Assembly (NCBI RefSeq): GCF_003935895.2
Contig: NZ_CP054058.1
Span: forward strand, 868,001 to 932,000
Length of the DNA: 64,000 nucleotides
DNA from: Scandinavium goeteborgense
GTDB lineage: Bacteria; Pseudomonadota; Gammaproteobacteria; Enterobacterales; Enterobacteriaceae
Direction of reading: 5' to 3'
Below, in pieces: positions 21,945 to 32,262 of the stretch; position 1 is the first letter of the stretch; each line of letters starts with the position of its first letter. The position numbers and the translations under genes were made by a program. The notes under the pieces were generated by a model. The model had not been told where the DNA came from, did no database searches, and was given only the letters and a program-made list of their open reading frames with translations.

Positions 21945-23656
21945 TGAGCGAAAAACATCCCGGCCCTTTAGTGGTCGAAGGTAAGCTGTCCGACGCAGAG
22001 CGTCTGAAGAAAGAGAGCAATTATCTGCGCGGCACCATCGCGGAAGATTTGCATGACGGCCTGACGGGCGGCTTCAACGGCGATAACTTTCTGCTGATCC
22101 GTTTTCACGGCATGTATCAGCAGGATGACCGCGATATTCGTGCCGAACGCGCGGAGCAAAAGCTTGAGCCGCGCCACGCGATGATGCTGCGCTGCCGCCT
22201 GCCGGGTGGGATTATCACCACCAAACAGTGGCAGTCGATCGACACGTTTGCCGAAAACAACACTATTTATGGCAGCATCCGTCTGACCAACCGCCAGACG
22301 TTCCAGTTTCACGGCATTCTGAAAAAGAACGTCAAACCGGCGCACCAGATGCTGCACGAGGTGGGCTTAGACGCGCTGGCGACCGCCAACGACGTCAACC
22401 GTAACGTGCTTTGCACCTCGAACCCGATTGAGTCTGAGCTGCATGCTGAGGCTTACGAGTGGGCGAAAAAACTGTCAGAACACCTGCTGCCGCGCACCCG
22501 CGCCTATGCTGAAATCTGGCACGATCAGGAAAAAGTCGCGACCACTGACGAAGAGCCGATCCTCGGTGAAACGTACCTGCCGCGTAAATTTAAAACCACG
22601 GTGGTTATTCCGCCGCAGAATGACGTCGACCTGCACGCCAACGACCTGAACTTTGTCGCGGTGGCGGAAAACGGCAAGCTAGTGGGCTTTAACCTGCTGG
22701 TGGGCGGCGGTTTGTCTATCGATCACGGTAACAAGAAAACCTACGCCCGCACCGCGAGTGAGTTTGGTTTCCTGCCGCTCGAGCATACGCTGGCGGTTGC
22801 TGAAGCGGTGGTGACGACTCAGCGCGACTGGGGTAACCGTACCGACAGGAAAAACGCAAAAACCAAATATACCCTGGAGCGCGTCGGCGTTGAGGTGTTC
22901 AAAGCGGAAGTGGAACGTCGCGCGGGCATGACCTTCGCGCCGATCCGTCCTTATGAATTTACCGGCCGCGGCGACCGTATTGGCTGGGTAAAAGGCATCG
23001 ACAAGAAATGGCACCTGACGCTGTTTATTGAGAATGGCCGCATTCTGGATTACCCGGATCGTCCGCTGAAAACCGGTCTGCTGGAAATTGCTAAGATCCA
23101 TAAAGGTGATTTCCGTCTGACTGCCAACCAGAACCTGATTGTGGCGGGCGTGCCGGAAAGCGAAAAAGCGAAGATTGAGAAGCTCGCACAGGATCACGGT
23201 TTGATGGACGCGGTGAAGCCGCAGCGTGAAAACTCCATGGCCTGCGTGTCGTTCCCAACCTGCCCGCTGGCGATGGCCGAAGCCGAACGCTTCCTGCCGT
23301 CGTTCGTCGACAAAGTGGAAGCGGTGATGGAACGTCACGGCGTGGGCGATGAGCATATCGTCCTGCGTGTCACCGGCTGTCCTAACGGTTGTGGCCGTGC
23401 GCTGCTGGCCGAGCTGGGCCTGGTGGGTAAAGCGCCTGGACGTTACAACCTGCATCTCGGCGGCAATCGCATGGGAACGCGTATCCCTCGGATGTACCGC
23501 GAGAACATCACCGAATCGGAAATCCTCGACTCGATTGATGAGCTGGTGGGGCGCTGGTCCAAAGAGCGCGAAGCCGATGAAGGCTTTGGTGATTTCACCG
23601 TGCGCGCAGGGATCATCCGTCCGGTGCTCGATCCGGCCCGGGATTTCTGGGAATAA
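21944..23656 (+). CDS. cysI: Sulfite reductase hemoprotein beta-subunit CysI
   Basis: A 570-residue siroheme and 4Fe-4S protein that reduces sulfite to sulfide by six electrons supplied by CysJ. The cluster and siroheme-linking cysteines are in [12 protein letters not shown] (with the preceding Cys in SMACVSF) and [11 protein letters not shown]. Substrate-binding arginine- and lysine-rich blocks such as [12 protein letters not shown] are present. Length equals E. coli CysI (570). It is translationally coupled to cysJ; cysH follows after a REP-type element. Confidence 0.98.
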   Translation: MSEKHPGPLVVEGKLSDAERLKKESNYLRGTIAEDLHDGLTGGFNGDNFLLIRFHGMYQQDDRDIRAERAEQKLEPRHAMMLRCRLPGGIITTKQWQSIDTFAENNTIYGSIRLTNRQTFQFHGILKKNVKPAHQMLHEVGLDALATANDVNRNVLCTSNPIESELHAEAYEWAKKLSEHLLPRTRAYAEIWHDQEKVATTDEEPILGETYLPRKFKTTVVIPPQNDVDLHANDLNFVAVAENGKLVGFNLLVGGGLSIDHGNKKTYARTASEFGFLPLEHTLAVAEAVVTTQRDWGNRTDRKNAKTKYTLERVGVEVFKAEVERRAGMTFAPIRPYEFTGRGDRIGWVKGIDKKWHLTLFIENGRILDYPDRPLKTGLLEIAKIHKGDFRLTANQNLIVAGVPESEKAKIEKLAQDHGLMDAVKPQRENSMACVSFPTCPLAMAEAERFLPSFVDKVEAVMERHGVGDEHIVLRVTGCPNGCGRALLAELGLVGKAPGRYNLHLGGNRMGTRIPRMYRENITESEILDSIDELVGRWSKEREADEGFGDFTVRAGIIRPVLDPARDFWE

Positions 23657-23663
23657 CGTTTTA

Positions 23664-23734
23664 TTGCCCGGTGGCGCGATGCTTACCGGGCCTACCGGTT
23701 TTGTAGGCCGGGCAAACGCAGTGTCGCCCGGCAC
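23664..23734. repeat. Paired REP elements (BIME-like) between cysI and cysH
   Basis: Two inverted REP-type units, GCCCGGTGGCGCGATGCTTA with CCGGGCCTAC, then GTAGGCCGGGC with GCCCGGC, face each other across CCTACCGGTTTTGTAGG. This arrangement is typical of bacterial interspersed mosaic elements. It lies inside the cysJIH operon and may stabilise the upstream mRNA. Confidence 0.75.
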
Positions 23735-23754
23735 AACAGGCAAATGAGGTGTCT

Positions 23755-24489
23755 ATGTCCATACTCGATCTGAATGCGCTTAACGCTCTGCCAAAAGTCG
23801 ATCGCGTGCTCGCGCTGGCGGAAACCAACGGTCAGCTGGAGAAGCTCAGCGCGGAAGAGCGCGTGGCCTGGGCGCTGGAAAATCTGCCGGGCGAGTACGT
23901 GCTCTCGTCGAGCTTTGGTATCCAGGCGGCGGTGAGCCTGCATCTGGTGAATCAGCTGCGTCCGGACATCCCGGTTATTCTCACTGACACCGGTTATCTG
24001 TTCCCGGAAACCTACCAGTTTATCGATGAGCTGACCGACAAGCTCAAACTCAACCTCAAGATTTACCGTGCCGAACAGAGCCCGGCGTGGCAGGAAGCGC
24101 GCTACGGCAAACTGTGGGAGCAGGGTGTTGAGGGCATCGAGAAATACAACGAAATCAACAAGGTCGAGCCGATGAGCCGTGCGCTGGAAGAGTTGAACGG
24201 CCAGACCTGGTTTGCAGGGCTGCGCCGCGATCAGTCCGGCAGCCGGGCGAATTTACCGGTGCTGGCTATCCAGCGCGGTGTATTTAAAATCCTGCCGATC
24301 ATCGACTGGGATAACCGCACGGTGTACCAGTATCTGCAAAAACATGGCCTGAAATATCACCCGCTGTGGGACGAGGGCTACCTCTCCGTCGGCGATACCC
24401 ATACCACCCGTAAATGGGAGCCGGGCATGGCAGAAGAAGAAACGCGCTTCTTTGGCCTGAAACGGGAATGTGGGTTGCACGAAGGGTAA
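23755..24489 (+). CDS. cysH: Phosphoadenosine phosphosulfate reductase CysH
   Basis: A 244-residue cytoplasmic enzyme that reduces PAPS to sulfite with thioredoxin. The PP-loop-like [14 protein letters not shown] (about residues 50-63), [22 protein letters not shown] and the catalytic cysteine in the C-terminal ECGLHEG are conserved. The start ATG at 23755 is preferred over an in-frame GTG 6 bp upstream because GAGG lies at good distance and the length equals E. coli CysH (244). In E. coli K-12 the cas genes follow; here iap follows in opposite orientation after 38 bp. Confidence 0.97.
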   Translation: MSILDLNALNALPKVDRVLALAETNGQLEKLSAEERVAWALENLPGEYVLSSSFGIQAAVSLHLVNQLRPDIPVILTDTGYLFPETYQFIDELTDKLKLNLKIYRAEQSPAWQEARYGKLWEQGVEGIEKYNEINKVEPMSRALEELNGQTWFAGLRRDQSGSRANLPVLAIQRGVFKILPIIDWDNRTVYQYLQKHGLKYHPLWDEGYLSVGDTHTTRKWEPGMAEEETRFFGLKRECGLHEG

Positions 24490-24527
24490 TAAAGAGACGG
24501 TGGCAGAGATGCCACCGGATAATCAGA

Positions 24528-25580
24528 TTACGCTTTGCCTGCTTTCCCCGCTTTCGCCAACTCCTTCATTAGCGGCAGCATGATTTTTACGACATCACGA
24601 CCGCGGTGCTCGATGCGGCCGGGCAGGGCTTTGTCGATGTATTGCTGGTTGTCGAGGCGCACGTTATGCCAGCTGGTGCCATCCGGGAATGAGTGCGTTT
24701 TGGCCCGCTGCTGAAAACCGTCTTTTTTGCCGAGGGACCAGTTGGTGGCTTCGACGGATAGGACCGGGATCCCCGCATTGTCAAACACCTCTGCGTCGTT
24801 ACAGCAGCCTGTGCCTTTCGGATAGTTGGCGTTCAGACCCGGGTTGATAGCCACCTGAATACCGTGGCTGCGGGCGATGCTGAGCGCGCGATCCCGGGTC
24901 AGTTTACGCACCGAGGCAGGTGTTGATTTTCCGCTATTGAAATAGAGTTTATCGCCCACCACCAGGTTATCGAGATTGATAACCAACAGCGTGTTTTTCC
25001 TCTCCGCGGCGCTCATGCGTTGCAGCAGGTTGTCTGCACCCAGTTTGCCTTCCTCTTCACCGCTGGTGGCGATAAAGCGGATACTGTATTCGGTAGGGAT
25101 ATTCTTTAAGCGCTCCGCCAGTTCCAGCATCACGCCTACGCCCATCGCGTTATCGTCGATGCCTTGCAGCGTCAGGCCGCCGAGATTGTTTTCGACATCC
25201 GCATCGCTGTGCGGCGCGTAGGTATCGAGATGCGCCATCACAATAATCTGCTGGCTGGCTTTGCCTTCGTGCGCGGCGATAACCGTGCAGCCGGTAATGT
25301 TGTGCCAGTTCTGGTGCTTATCTTTGGTGGTGTACAGATAGCGGCTTTTAAAGGTGCGAATGTCGCTTTCATAACCCATCTGCGCAAACTGCTGGCGCAC
25401 GTAATCCGCTGAGAGCATTTCAGCCGGACTGCCGGTCATGCGGCCGGGAAAATAGGTGGCGATATAACGGGCTTGCTGGTTGGCAATGGCGCCAGTGGGA
25501 ACCGATGCGGCAAAGGCAGACGCCGTAAAGCATGCGCCTAACGCCAAAGGAACAAGGCGGCGGCACAAGGCGGAAAACAT
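24528..25580 (-). CDS. iap: Alkaline phosphatase isozyme conversion aminopeptidase Iap
   Basis: A 350-residue M28-family zinc aminopeptidase exported to the periplasm, where in E. coli it removes N-terminal arginine from alkaline phosphatase. The signal peptide is the first 24 residues, ending ASAFA. Zinc ligands are in VMAHLDTYAPHSDAD, GIDDNAMGVGVMLE, TSGEEEGKLG, INLDNL and the later CCNDAEVFD. E. coli Iap is 345 residues. It converges on cysH and is divergent from cysG. Confidence 0.94.
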   Translation of the reverse strand: MFSALCRRLVPLALGACFTASAFAASVPTGAIANQQARYIATYFPGRMTGSPAEMLSADYVRQQFAQMGYESDIRTFKSRYLYTTKDKHQNWHNITGCTVIAAHEGKASQQIIVMAHLDTYAPHSDADVENNLGGLTLQGIDDNAMGVGVMLELAERLKNIPTEYSIRFIATSGEEEGKLGADNLLQRMSAAERKNTLLVINLDNLVVGDKLYFNSGKSTPASVRKLTRDRALSIARSHGIQVAINPGLNANYPKGTGCCNDAEVFDNAGIPVLSVEATNWSLGKKDGFQQRAKTHSFPDGTSWHNVRLDNQQYIDKALPGRIEHRGRDVVKIMLPLMKELAKAGKAGKA

Positions 25581-25816
25581 AGAGTGTCCTTACAGTGGGG
25601 ATCAAATAATCACGGCATAGTATGAAACTGTGACTGGGCTAACACAATTTCATTTCGTCCTAATCAGGCGAAATATCACGCATTAAGCATTTTTTTGCAT
25701 TTGTATTTTCGGCTTGTTATTCCATTGCGGAACTACTCATTCCTTTTCGTAATTTCATTTGCTCAGAGCCTCCCCCTATAGTCCCCCTATGCTTAATGTG
25801 AATGAGTTGTAGCGCC
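25581..25816 (+). promoter_or_regulatory. iap-cysG intergenic region with probable cysG-cysDNC promoter
   Basis: A -10-like TATAGT at 25777-25782 lacks a good -35, as expected for an activator-dependent promoter. Upstream are several TTCATT/CATTCC-like AT-rich half-sites (for example 25645-25660 and 25735-25760) that could bind CysB. No gene and no CRISPR repeat is present. Confidence 0.4.
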
Positions 25817-27232
25817 GTGGATTATTTGCCTCTTTTTGCCTCGCTGAAAAACCGTCCGGTTCTGGTTATCGGCGGGGGCGATATCGCTGCCCGAAAAATC
25901 CTGCTGTTACGGCGGGCCGAGGCAAATGTGCGCGTCGTAGCGCAACAACTCTCTCCTGAACTGGCCGAACTGGCCAATCAACAGTCGATTGAATGGCTGG
26001 CGACCGAGTTCGACGAAGCGCAGATAGACCCGGTGTTTTTGGTGATTGCCGCCACCGACGACAGCGAACTTAACCAGCGCGTCTTTGCGGCGGCGGATGC
26101 CCGTCAGCGCCTGGTGAACGTGGTGGATAATCAGCCGCTGTGCTCCTTCGTCTTCCCGTCAATCGTCGATCGTTCTCCGCTGCTGGTGGCGATTTCCTCC
26201 AGCGGAACCGCTCCGGTACTGGCGCGTCTGCTGCGGGAGAAAATCGAAGCGCTGTTACCGACTAACCTCGGGCGTATGGCGCAGGCAGCAAGCTACTGGC
26301 GACATCATATTCAAACGCGTTTGCACACTACGGCTGAGCGCCGTCGTTTTTGGGAACGCGTGTTTACCGGACGTTTTGCCAGCCTGATGGTGGCGGGCAA
26401 TGAAACCGCGGCCCAGCAGGCGCTGGAAGATGAGCTGAATCAGCCTGAACGCCAGATAGGTGAAATCGTGCTGGTGGGTGCCGGGCCGGGCGATGCGGGC
26501 CTGCTGACGCTGCGCGGTTTGCAGGTTATCCAGCAGGCCGATGTGGTGTTTTACGATCATCTGGTCAGCGAAGGCGTGCGTGAGCTGGTGCGCCGCGATG
26601 CGGAGCTGATTTGCGTCGGCAAGCGGGCGGGCACCCACAGCGTGCCGCAGCATGAAACCAACCGTCTGCTGGTGGAAGCCGCGCTGGCAGGCAAAAACGT
26701 GGTACGCCTGAAAGGTGGCGACCCGTTCATTTTTGGTCGCGGCGGCGAAGAGTTACAGGCCGCAGCGGAAGCGGGCGTACCTTTCCAGGTGGTGCCGGGC
26801 GTGACCGCTGCCGCAGGCGCAACGGCCTACGCAGGTATTCCGCTGACCCATCGCGATTACGCCCAGAGCGTGACCTTTGTTACCGGACATTACAAAGCCG
26901 ACAGCACCCCGCTTGACTGGGCGCATCTGGCGCAAAGCCATCAGACCCTGGCGATTTACATGGGCACCATGAAGGCCGCCGAAATCAGCCAACAGCTCAT
27001 CGCCCACGGTCGTGACAGTCAGACCCCGGTGGCCGTTATCAGTTGCGGCACGCGCGCCGATCAGCAGGTGACCGTCGGCACATTACAACAACTCGAAAGC
27101 CTCGCGAAAGACGCCCCGATGCCAGCGCTGCTGGTAGTGGGTGAGGTGGTGCAGCTGCATCATCAGCTCGCGTGGTTTCAAAACAACTTACAGCAGGAGG
27201 GGTTTAACTCTTCTGTGGTGAATCTGGCTTAG
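25817..27232 (+). CDS. cysG: Siroheme synthase CysG (second-copy type, linked to cysDNC)
   Basis: A trifunctional enzyme that converts uroporphyrinogen III to siroheme, the cofactor of CysI. The N-terminal dehydrogenase/ferrochelatase has [13 protein letters not shown] and [18 protein letters not shown]. The C-terminal methyltransferase has [32 protein letters not shown] and [21 protein letters not shown] start at the GTG (25817, [10 protein letters not shown]), which lines up with the usual CysG N-terminus; an in-frame ATG 15 bp upstream (25802) is possible, and neither has a strong ribosome-binding site. In E. coli cysG is behind nirBDC; a copy in front of cysDNC is known from Klebsiella and Enterobacter. 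It is 471 residues against 457 in E. coli. Confidence 0.9.
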   Translation: MDYLPLFASLKNRPVLVIGGGDIAARKILLLRRAEANVRVVAQQLSPELAELANQQSIEWLATEFDEAQIDPVFLVIAATDDSELNQRVFAAADARQRLVNVVDNQPLCSFVFPSIVDRSPLLVAISSSGTAPVLARLLREKIEALLPTNLGRMAQAASYWRHHIQTRLHTTAERRRFWERVFTGRFASLMVAGNETAAQQALEDELNQPERQIGEIVLVGAGPGDAGLLTLRGLQVIQQADVVFYDHLVSEGVRELVRRDAELICVGKRAGTHSVPQHETNRLLVEAALAGKNVVRLKGGDPFIFGRGGEELQAAAEAGVPFQVVPGVTAAAGATAYAGIPLTHRDYAQSVTFVTGHYKADSTPLDWAHLAQSHQTLAIYMGTMKAAEISQQLIAHGRDSQTPVAVISCGTRADQQVTVGTLQQLESLAKDAPMPALLVVGEVVQLHHQLAWFQNNLQQEGFNSSVVNLA

Positions 27233-27254
27233 ATCTGGCTTATAAGGAATGGTT

Positions 27255-28163
27255 ATGGACCATCAACGACTCACTCATCTGCGGCAGTTGGAAGCGGAAA
27301 GCATCCACATTATCCGTGAAGTGGCGGCTGAATTTTCCAACCCGGTGATGATGTACTCCATCGGTAAAGACTCCAGCGTGATGCTGCATCTGGCGCGTAA
27401 AGCGTTCTATCCGGGCACGCTGCCGTTCCCGCTGCTGCACGTGGATACCGGCTGGAAATTCCGTGAGATGTACGAGTTCCGTGACCGGACCGCCAAAGCC
27501 TACGGCTGCGAACTGCTGGTGCATAAAAACCCGGAAGGCGTGGCGATGGGCATCAACCCGTTCGTGCACGGCAGCGCCAAGCACACCGACATCATGAAAA
27601 CCGAAGGCCTGAAACAGGCGCTGAACAAATACGGCTTTGACGCCGCGTTCGGCGGGGCCCGCCGTGATGAAGAGAAATCCCGCGCCAAAGAACGCATTTA
27701 CTCTTTCCGCGATCGTTTCCACCGCTGGGACCCAAAAAACCAGCGCCCGGAACTGTGGCACAACTACAACGGCCAGATTAATAAAGGCGAAAGCATCCGC
27801 GTGTTCCCGCTCTCCAACTGGACCGAGCTGGATATCTGGCAGTACATCTATCTGGAAAATATTGAAATCGTTCCGCTGTATCTGGCTGCTCCACGCCCAG
27901 TGCTGGAGCGCGACGGCATGCTGATGATGATCGACGACGATCGTATTAATCTGCAGCCTGGCGAAGAGATCAAACAGCAGATGGTGCGTTTCCGTACCCT
28001 TGGCTGCTGGCCGCTGACCGGCGCGGTGGAGTCGAACGCGCAGACATTACCGGAAATTATTGAAGAGATGCTGGTGTCCACCACCAGTGAACGACAAGGC
28101 CGCATGATCGACCGCGACCAGGCAGGCTCCATGGAGCTGAAGAAACGCCAGGGTTATTTCTAA
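27255..28163 (+). CDS. cysD: Sulfate adenylyltransferase subunit 2 CysD
   Basis: The 302-residue catalytic subunit of ATP sulfurylase, which makes APS from sulfate and ATP, driven by GTP hydrolysis on CysN. The PP-loop is [17 protein letters not shown] (about residues 33-49), and [16 protein letters not shown] and [12 protein letters not shown] are conserved. The second ATG (27255) is chosen over 27249 because AAGGA then has normal spacing and the length equals E. coli CysD (302). It lies 22 bp after cysG and 9 bp before cysN. Confidence 0.97.
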   Translation: MDHQRLTHLRQLEAESIHIIREVAAEFSNPVMMYSIGKDSSVMLHLARKAFYPGTLPFPLLHVDTGWKFREMYEFRDRTAKAYGCELLVHKNPEGVAMGINPFVHGSAKHTDIMKTEGLKQALNKYGFDAAFGGARRDEEKSRAKERIYSFRDRFHRWDPKNQRPELWHNYNGQINKGESIRVFPLSNWTELDIWQYIYLENIEIVPLYLAAPRPVLERDGMLMMIDDDRINLQPGEEIKQQMVRFRTLGCWPLTGAVESNAQTLPEIIEEMLVSTTSERQGRMIDRDQAGSMELKKRQGYF

Positions 28164-28172
28164 GGAGCCGCC

Positions 28173-29603
28173 ATGAACACAACGATTGCACAACAAATTG
28201 CCGACGAAGGCGGCGTGGAAGCGTATCTGCACGCCCAGCAGCACAAGAGCCTGCTGCGCTTCCTGACCTGCGGCAGCGTGGATGACGGCAAAAGCACCCT
28301 GATTGGTCGCCTGTTGCACGATACCCGCCAGATTTACGAAGATCAGCTCTCTTCGCTGCACAATGACAGTAAGCGTCACGGCACGCAGGGCGAGAAACTC
28401 GACCTGGCGCTGCTGGTTGATGGCTTGCAGGCTGAGCGTGAGCAGGGCATCACCATTGACGTGGCGTACCGTTATTTCTCCACCGAGAAGCGCAAATTTA
28501 TTATTGCCGACACCCCGGGCCACGAGCAGTACACCCGCAACATGGCGACTGGCGCATCCACCTGTGACCTGGCGATCCTGCTGATGGACGCGCGCAAAGG
28601 CGTGCTCGATCAGACCCGCCGTCACAGCTTCATCGCCACGCTGCTGGGTATTAAGCATCTGGTGGTGGCGGTCAACAAGATGGATATCGTCAACTACAGC
28701 GAAGAGACGTTTAACGAAATTCGTGAAGCCTATCTGACGTTTGCCGGGCAGCTGCCGGGCGAGCTGGATATCCGCTTTGTGCCGTTGTCTGCGCTGGAAG
28801 GTGACAACGTTGCCAGCCAGAGCGCAAACATGCCGTGGTACAGCGGCCCGACGTTGCTGGAAGTGCTGGAAACCGTTGAAATCAAACGCACGGTCGAAAG
28901 CCAGCCGCTGCGTTTCCCGGTGCAGTACGTGAACCGACCAAACCTCGATTTCCGTGGCTACGCGGGAACCCTGGCGTCCGGCACGGTCAGCGTCGGTCAG
29001 CGCGTGAAAGTGCTGCCGTCAGGCGTGGAATCTGCCGTGGCGCGGATTGTGACCTTTGACGGTGACTTGCAGGAAGCCGCTGCGGGCGAAGCCATCACCC
29101 TGGTGCTGAAAGATGAGATTGATATCAGCCGTGGCGACCTGCTGGTCGACGTGAGCGAAACGCTGCCTGCGGTGCAAAGCGCCAGCGTGGACGTGGTCTG
29201 GATGGCGGAACAGCCGCTCCAGCCGGGTCAGAGCTATGAAATTAAAATCGCCGGGAAGAAAACCCGCGCGCGCATCGACCGGGTTCAGTATCAGGTGGAT
29301 ATCAACAACCTGACCCAGCGCGAGGTGGCGAATTTGCCGCTGAACGGTATCGGGCTGGTGGATGTCACCTTTGACGAACCGCTGGTGCTCGACAAATATC
29401 AGCATAATCCGGTGACGGGCGGGCTTATCTTTATCGACCGTCTGACTAACGTCACCGTCGGCGCAGGCATGGTTCGCGAACCGCAGCAGGATACGGCGGT
29501 TGCGGGCAATAGCGATTTCAGCGCCTTTGAACTCGAGCTGAATGCGCTGGTGCGCAAACACTTCCCACACTGGGGCGCACGTGACCTGCTGGGAGGCAAG
29601 TAA
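28173..29603 (+). CDS. cysN: Sulfate adenylyltransferase subunit 1 CysN (GTPase)
   Basis: A 476-residue EF-Tu-like GTPase that activates CysD. G1 is [15 protein letters not shown]3 is [12 protein letters not shown] and G4 is NKMDIV. Two beta-barrel domains follow. E. coli CysN is 475 residues. The stop overlaps the cysC start (TAATG), so both are coupled. Confidence 0.97.
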   Translation: MNTTIAQQIADEGGVEAYLHAQQHKSLLRFLTCGSVDDGKSTLIGRLLHDTRQIYEDQLSSLHNDSKRHGTQGEKLDLALLVDGLQAEREQGITIDVAYRYFSTEKRKFIIADTPGHEQYTRNMATGASTCDLAILLMDARKGVLDQTRRHSFIATLLGIKHLVVAVNKMDIVNYSEETFNEIREAYLTFAGQLPGELDIRFVPLSALEGDNVASQSANMPWYSGPTLLEVLETVEIKRTVESQPLRFPVQYVNRPNLDFRGYAGTLASGTVSVGQRVKVLPSGVESAVARIVTFDGDLQEAAAGEAITLVLKDEIDISRGDLLVDVSETLPAVQSASVDVVWMAEQPLQPGQSYEIKIAGKKTRARIDRVQYQVDINNLTQREVANLPLNGIGLVDVTFDEPLVLDKYQHNPVTGGLIFIDRLTNVTVGAGMVREPQQDTAVAGNSDFSAFELELNALVRKHFPHWGARDLLGGK

Positions 29604-30208
29604 TGGCGCAGCATGACGAAAACGTCGTCTGGCACCCCCATCCTGTAACACAAGAGCAGCGCGAACAGCTCCACGGTCATCGTGGGGTTGTGCTGTGGTT
29701 TACCGGGCTTTCGGGCTCGGGTAAATCGACGGTCGCGGGTGCGCTGGAAGAGGCGCTGCATCAGCATAGCGTCAGCACTTATCTACTGGATGGCGATAAC
29801 GTTCGCCACGGCCTGTGCAGTGATTTGGGCTTCAGCGATGACGACCGAAAAGAGAATATCCGTCGGGTAGGTGAAGTCGCCAACCTGATGGTGGATGCGG
29901 GTCTGGTGGTGTTAACCGCCTTTATTTCGCCACACCGTGCTGAAAGGCAGATGGTGCGCGACAGAGTCGGTGCTGGCCGGTTTGTGGAAGTGTTCGTCGA
30001 CACGCCGCTGTCGGTGTGTGAAACCCGCGATCCGAAGGGGCTGTACAAAAAAGCCCGTGCCGGAGAACTGCGCAATTTCACCGGGATTGATTCGGTTTAT
30101 GAAGCGCCGGAAAAGGCCGAAATTCACCTTGATGGCGAACAATTGGTAACAAATTTGGTTAACCAATTATTAGACCTGCTGAGACAGGGCGATATTATCA
30201 GATCCTGA
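29603..30208 (+). CDS. cysC: Adenylyl-sulfate kinase CysC
   Basis: A 201-residue kinase that phosphorylates APS to PAPS, the substrate of CysH. The Walker A motif is [16 protein letters not shown]. The phospho-serine motif is [14 protein letters not shown], and [22 protein letters not shown] is the family's substrate lid. Length equals E. coli CysC (201). It is the last enzyme gene of the cysG-cysDNC operon; ygbE follows after 42 bp. Confidence 0.97.
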   Translation: MAQHDENVVWHPHPVTQEQREQLHGHRGVVLWFTGLSGSGKSTVAGALEEALHQHSVSTYLLDGDNVRHGLCSDLGFSDDDRKENIRRVGEVANLMVDAGLVVLTAFISPHRAERQMVRDRVGAGRFVEVFVDTPLSVCETRDPKGLYKKARAGELRNFTGIDSVYEAPEKAEIHLDGEQLVTNLVNQLLDLLRQGDIIRS

Positions 30209-30250
30209 GACCAGGCCGGTTTTCCGGCTAGTCAGGAAACAGGATTTGAT

Positions 30251-30577
30251 ATGCGCAATACCCAGAACATTACCATTACTCGTACAGAACCCATGAGTAC
30301 CGAAACCGAAGAGACCACCTGGTCTTTACCCGGCGCGGTCGTGGGTTTTGTTGCATGGCTATTAGCGCTGGGTATTCCTTTTTTGTTTTACGGCAGCAAC
30401 ACGCTGTTCTTCTTCCTCTACACCTGGCCTTTCTTCCTGGCGCTGCTGCCTGTATCCGTGGTTATCGGCATTGCGCTCCATTCGCTGATGAACGGCAAAC
30501 TCCTCTACAGTATTGTGGTGACACTGATAACAGTCGCGGCGCTCTTTGGCCTGCTGTTCCTGTGGCTGTTGGGTTAG
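30251..30577 (+). CDS. ygbE: Inner membrane protein YgbE (DUF3561)
   Basis: A 108-residue protein with about three hydrophobic segments (residues 32-50, 54-75 and 85-107). It contains the conserved TTWSLPGAVVGFVAWL and YGSNTLFFFLYTWPFFLALLP of YgbE. E. coli YgbE is 107 residues. Function is unknown. The constant position after cysC in enterobacteria suggests co-transcription with the sulfate genes. AGGA lies 9 bp before the start. Confidence 0.93.
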   Translation: MRNTQNITITRTEPMSTETEETTWSLPGAVVGFVAWLLALGIPFLFYGSNTLFFFLYTWPFFLALLPVSVVIGIALHSLMNGKLLYSIVVTLITVAALFGLLFLWLLG

Positions 30578-30728
30578 CCGTGGGCGGAAGTACGTTCGTT
30601 TCTATTGAGACCTACGACTCGACGGGCAAAATGTGGTACATTCCCCGCGATATGCGGCATCGTCCGCAGGCCAGGGTAGAGCACTCCGGCAAGTTATGGG
30701 ATGATGATGCCGTTTTTCAGGGGGCAGG

Positions 30729-31052
30729 ATGGGTAAATTAACACTGCTATTGCTGGCATTGGTGGTCTGGCTACAGTACTCACTGTGGTTCGGCAAAAAT
30801 GGTCTTCATGACTACAGTCGCGTCAACGATGACGTGATGGCTCAGCAGGCAACAAACGCCAAACTTAAAGCGCGCAACGATCAGCTTTTCGCCGAAATTG
30901 ACGATCTCAACGGCGGTCAGGAAGCTATCGAAGAACGTGCTCGCAACGAACTCAGCATGACTCGCCCGGGCGAAACGTTTTATCGTCTGGTGCCGGATGC
31001 GTCCAAACGCAATCAGGGTCAGAATCAGGGTTCGGGGCAGAACAATCAATAA
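30729..31052 (+). CDS. ftsB: Cell division protein FtsB
   Basis: A 107-residue bitopic membrane protein of the divisome, acting with FtsL and FtsQ to activate septal peptidoglycan synthesis. A single membrane helix (about 4-21) is followed by a periplasmic coiled coil (about 30-75, [22 protein letters not shown]) and the conserved [22 protein letters not shown]. coli FtsB is 103 residues; the extra part is a Gln/Asn-rich C-terminal tail. GGGGCAGG lies before the ATG. It is first in ftsB-ispD-ispF-truD-surE-pcm. Confidence 0.96.
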   Translation: MGKLTLLLLALVVWLQYSLWFGKNGLHDYSRVNDDVMAQQATNAKLKARNDQLFAEIDDLNGGQEAIEERARNELSMTRPGETFYRLVPDASKRNQGQNQGSGQNNQ

Positions 31053-31072
31053 ACTCAAGCCAGGATAACCGC

Positions 31073-31783
31073 ATGGCAGCCAATTTTCCGGGCGTTTGCG
31101 CCGTGGTGCCGGCAGCCGGATTTGGCCGCCGTATGCAAACGGAATGCCCGAAGCAATATCTCTCAATCGGTAACAAAACGATTCTCGAACATGCGGTCGC
31201 CGCGTTGCTGGCGCATCCGCGTGTTGAACGCGTCATTATCGCCATCAGCGACGGTGACGTCCGCTTTCAGCAACTCCCCCTCGCTAATCACCCGCAAATC
31301 ACCGTCGTCGAAGGTGGCTCCGAGCGTGCCGATTCCGTTCTGGCTGGCCTGAAAGCCGCGGGTGATGCGCAGTGGGTGCTGGTGCACGATGCGGCGCGTC
31401 CCTGTTTGCATCAGAATGATTTAGCAAACCTGCTGGCGCTGAGCGAAACCAGCCGTGTGGGTGGGATTTTGGCCGCACCGGTGCGCGACACCATGAAGCG
31501 CGCCGAGCCAGGTATTGCGGCGATTGCCCATACCGTTGACCGAAACGATCTCTGGCACGCGCTGACGCCGCAATTCTTCCCGCGCGAACTCCTTTTTGAC
31601 TGCCTGACGCGGGCGCTCAACGAAGGGGCGACGGTGACCGATGAAGCATCGGCGCTGGAATATTGTGGCTTCCATCCACAGCTTGTCGCCGGACGGGCTG
31701 ATAATATTAAAGTGACTCGCCCGGAAGACTTGGCGTTGGCAGAATTTTACCTCACTCATTGCGGATTTCAGGAGCAGGCATAA
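31073..31783 (+). CDS. ispD: 2-C-methyl-D-erythritol 4-phosphate cytidylyltransferase IspD
   Basis: A 236-residue enzyme of the MEP isoprenoid pathway that couples MEP to CTP. The CTP-binding loop is [19 protein letters not shown] near the N-terminus. VHDAARPC and [11 protein letters not shown] hold substrate and metal. E. coli IspD is 236 residues. The stop TAA overlaps the ispF ATG (TAATG); IspF catalyses the step two reactions later. Confidence 0.97.
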   Translation: MAANFPGVCAVVPAAGFGRRMQTECPKQYLSIGNKTILEHAVAALLAHPRVERVIIAISDGDVRFQQLPLANHPQITVVEGGSERADSVLAGLKAAGDAQWVLVHDAARPCLHQNDLANLLALSETSRVGGILAAPVRDTMKRAEPGIAAIAHTVDRNDLWHALTPQFFPRELLFDCLTRALNEGATVTDEASALEYCGFHPQLVAGRADNIKVTRPEDLALAEFYLTHCGFQEQA

Positions 31784-32262
31784 TGCGAATTGGACACGGT
31801 TTTGACGTACATGCTTTCGGTGGCGTTGGCCCGATAATCATTGGCGGCGTGCGCGTGCCTTACGAAAAAGGCCTGCTGGCTCACTCTGATGGCGACGTCG
31901 CGCTGCATGCGCTGACGGACGCCCTGCTCGGTGCGGCGGCGATGGGTGACATCGGCAAACTGTTCCCGGACACCGATCCGGCCTTCAAAGGTGCCGACAG
32001 CCGCGAGTTGCTGCGTGAAGCCTGGCGTCGTATTCAGGCCAAAGGTTACACGCTCGGCAACGTCGACGTGACCATCATCGCGCAGGCGCCAAAGATGCTG
32101 CCGCACATTCCACAGATGCGCGTGTTTATCGCGGAAGATTTGGGCTGCCATATGGATGACGTCAACGTGAAAGCGACCACCACCGAAAAGCTCGGCTTTA
32201 CCGGTCGCGGTGAAGGCATTGCCTGTGAGGCCGTGGCGCTGCTGCACAAGGCTCGCCCATGA
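31783..32262 (+). CDS. ispF: 2-C-methyl-D-erythritol 2,4-cyclodiphosphate synthase IspF
   Basis: A 159-residue enzyme, the length of E. coli IspF, that cyclises CDP-ME 2-phosphate to MEcPP in isoprenoid synthesis. Metal ligands are Asp8 and His10 in [11 protein letters not shown] and the His in [35 protein letters not shown] is the conserved C-terminal block. It overlaps both ispD (1 bp) and truD (4 bp, ATGA). Confidence 0.97.
   Translation: MRIGHGFDVHAFGGVGPIIIGGVRVPYEKGLLAHSDGDVALHALTDALLGAAAMGDIGKLFPDTDPAFKGADSRELLREAWRRIQAKGYTLGNVDVTIIAQAPKMLPHIPQMRVFIAEDLGCHMDDVNVKATTTEKLGFTGRGEGIACEAVALLHKARP

Noticed and set aside
24490-24527. CRISPR array between cysH and iap
   Set aside because: The gap is 38 bp and has no direct repeat.
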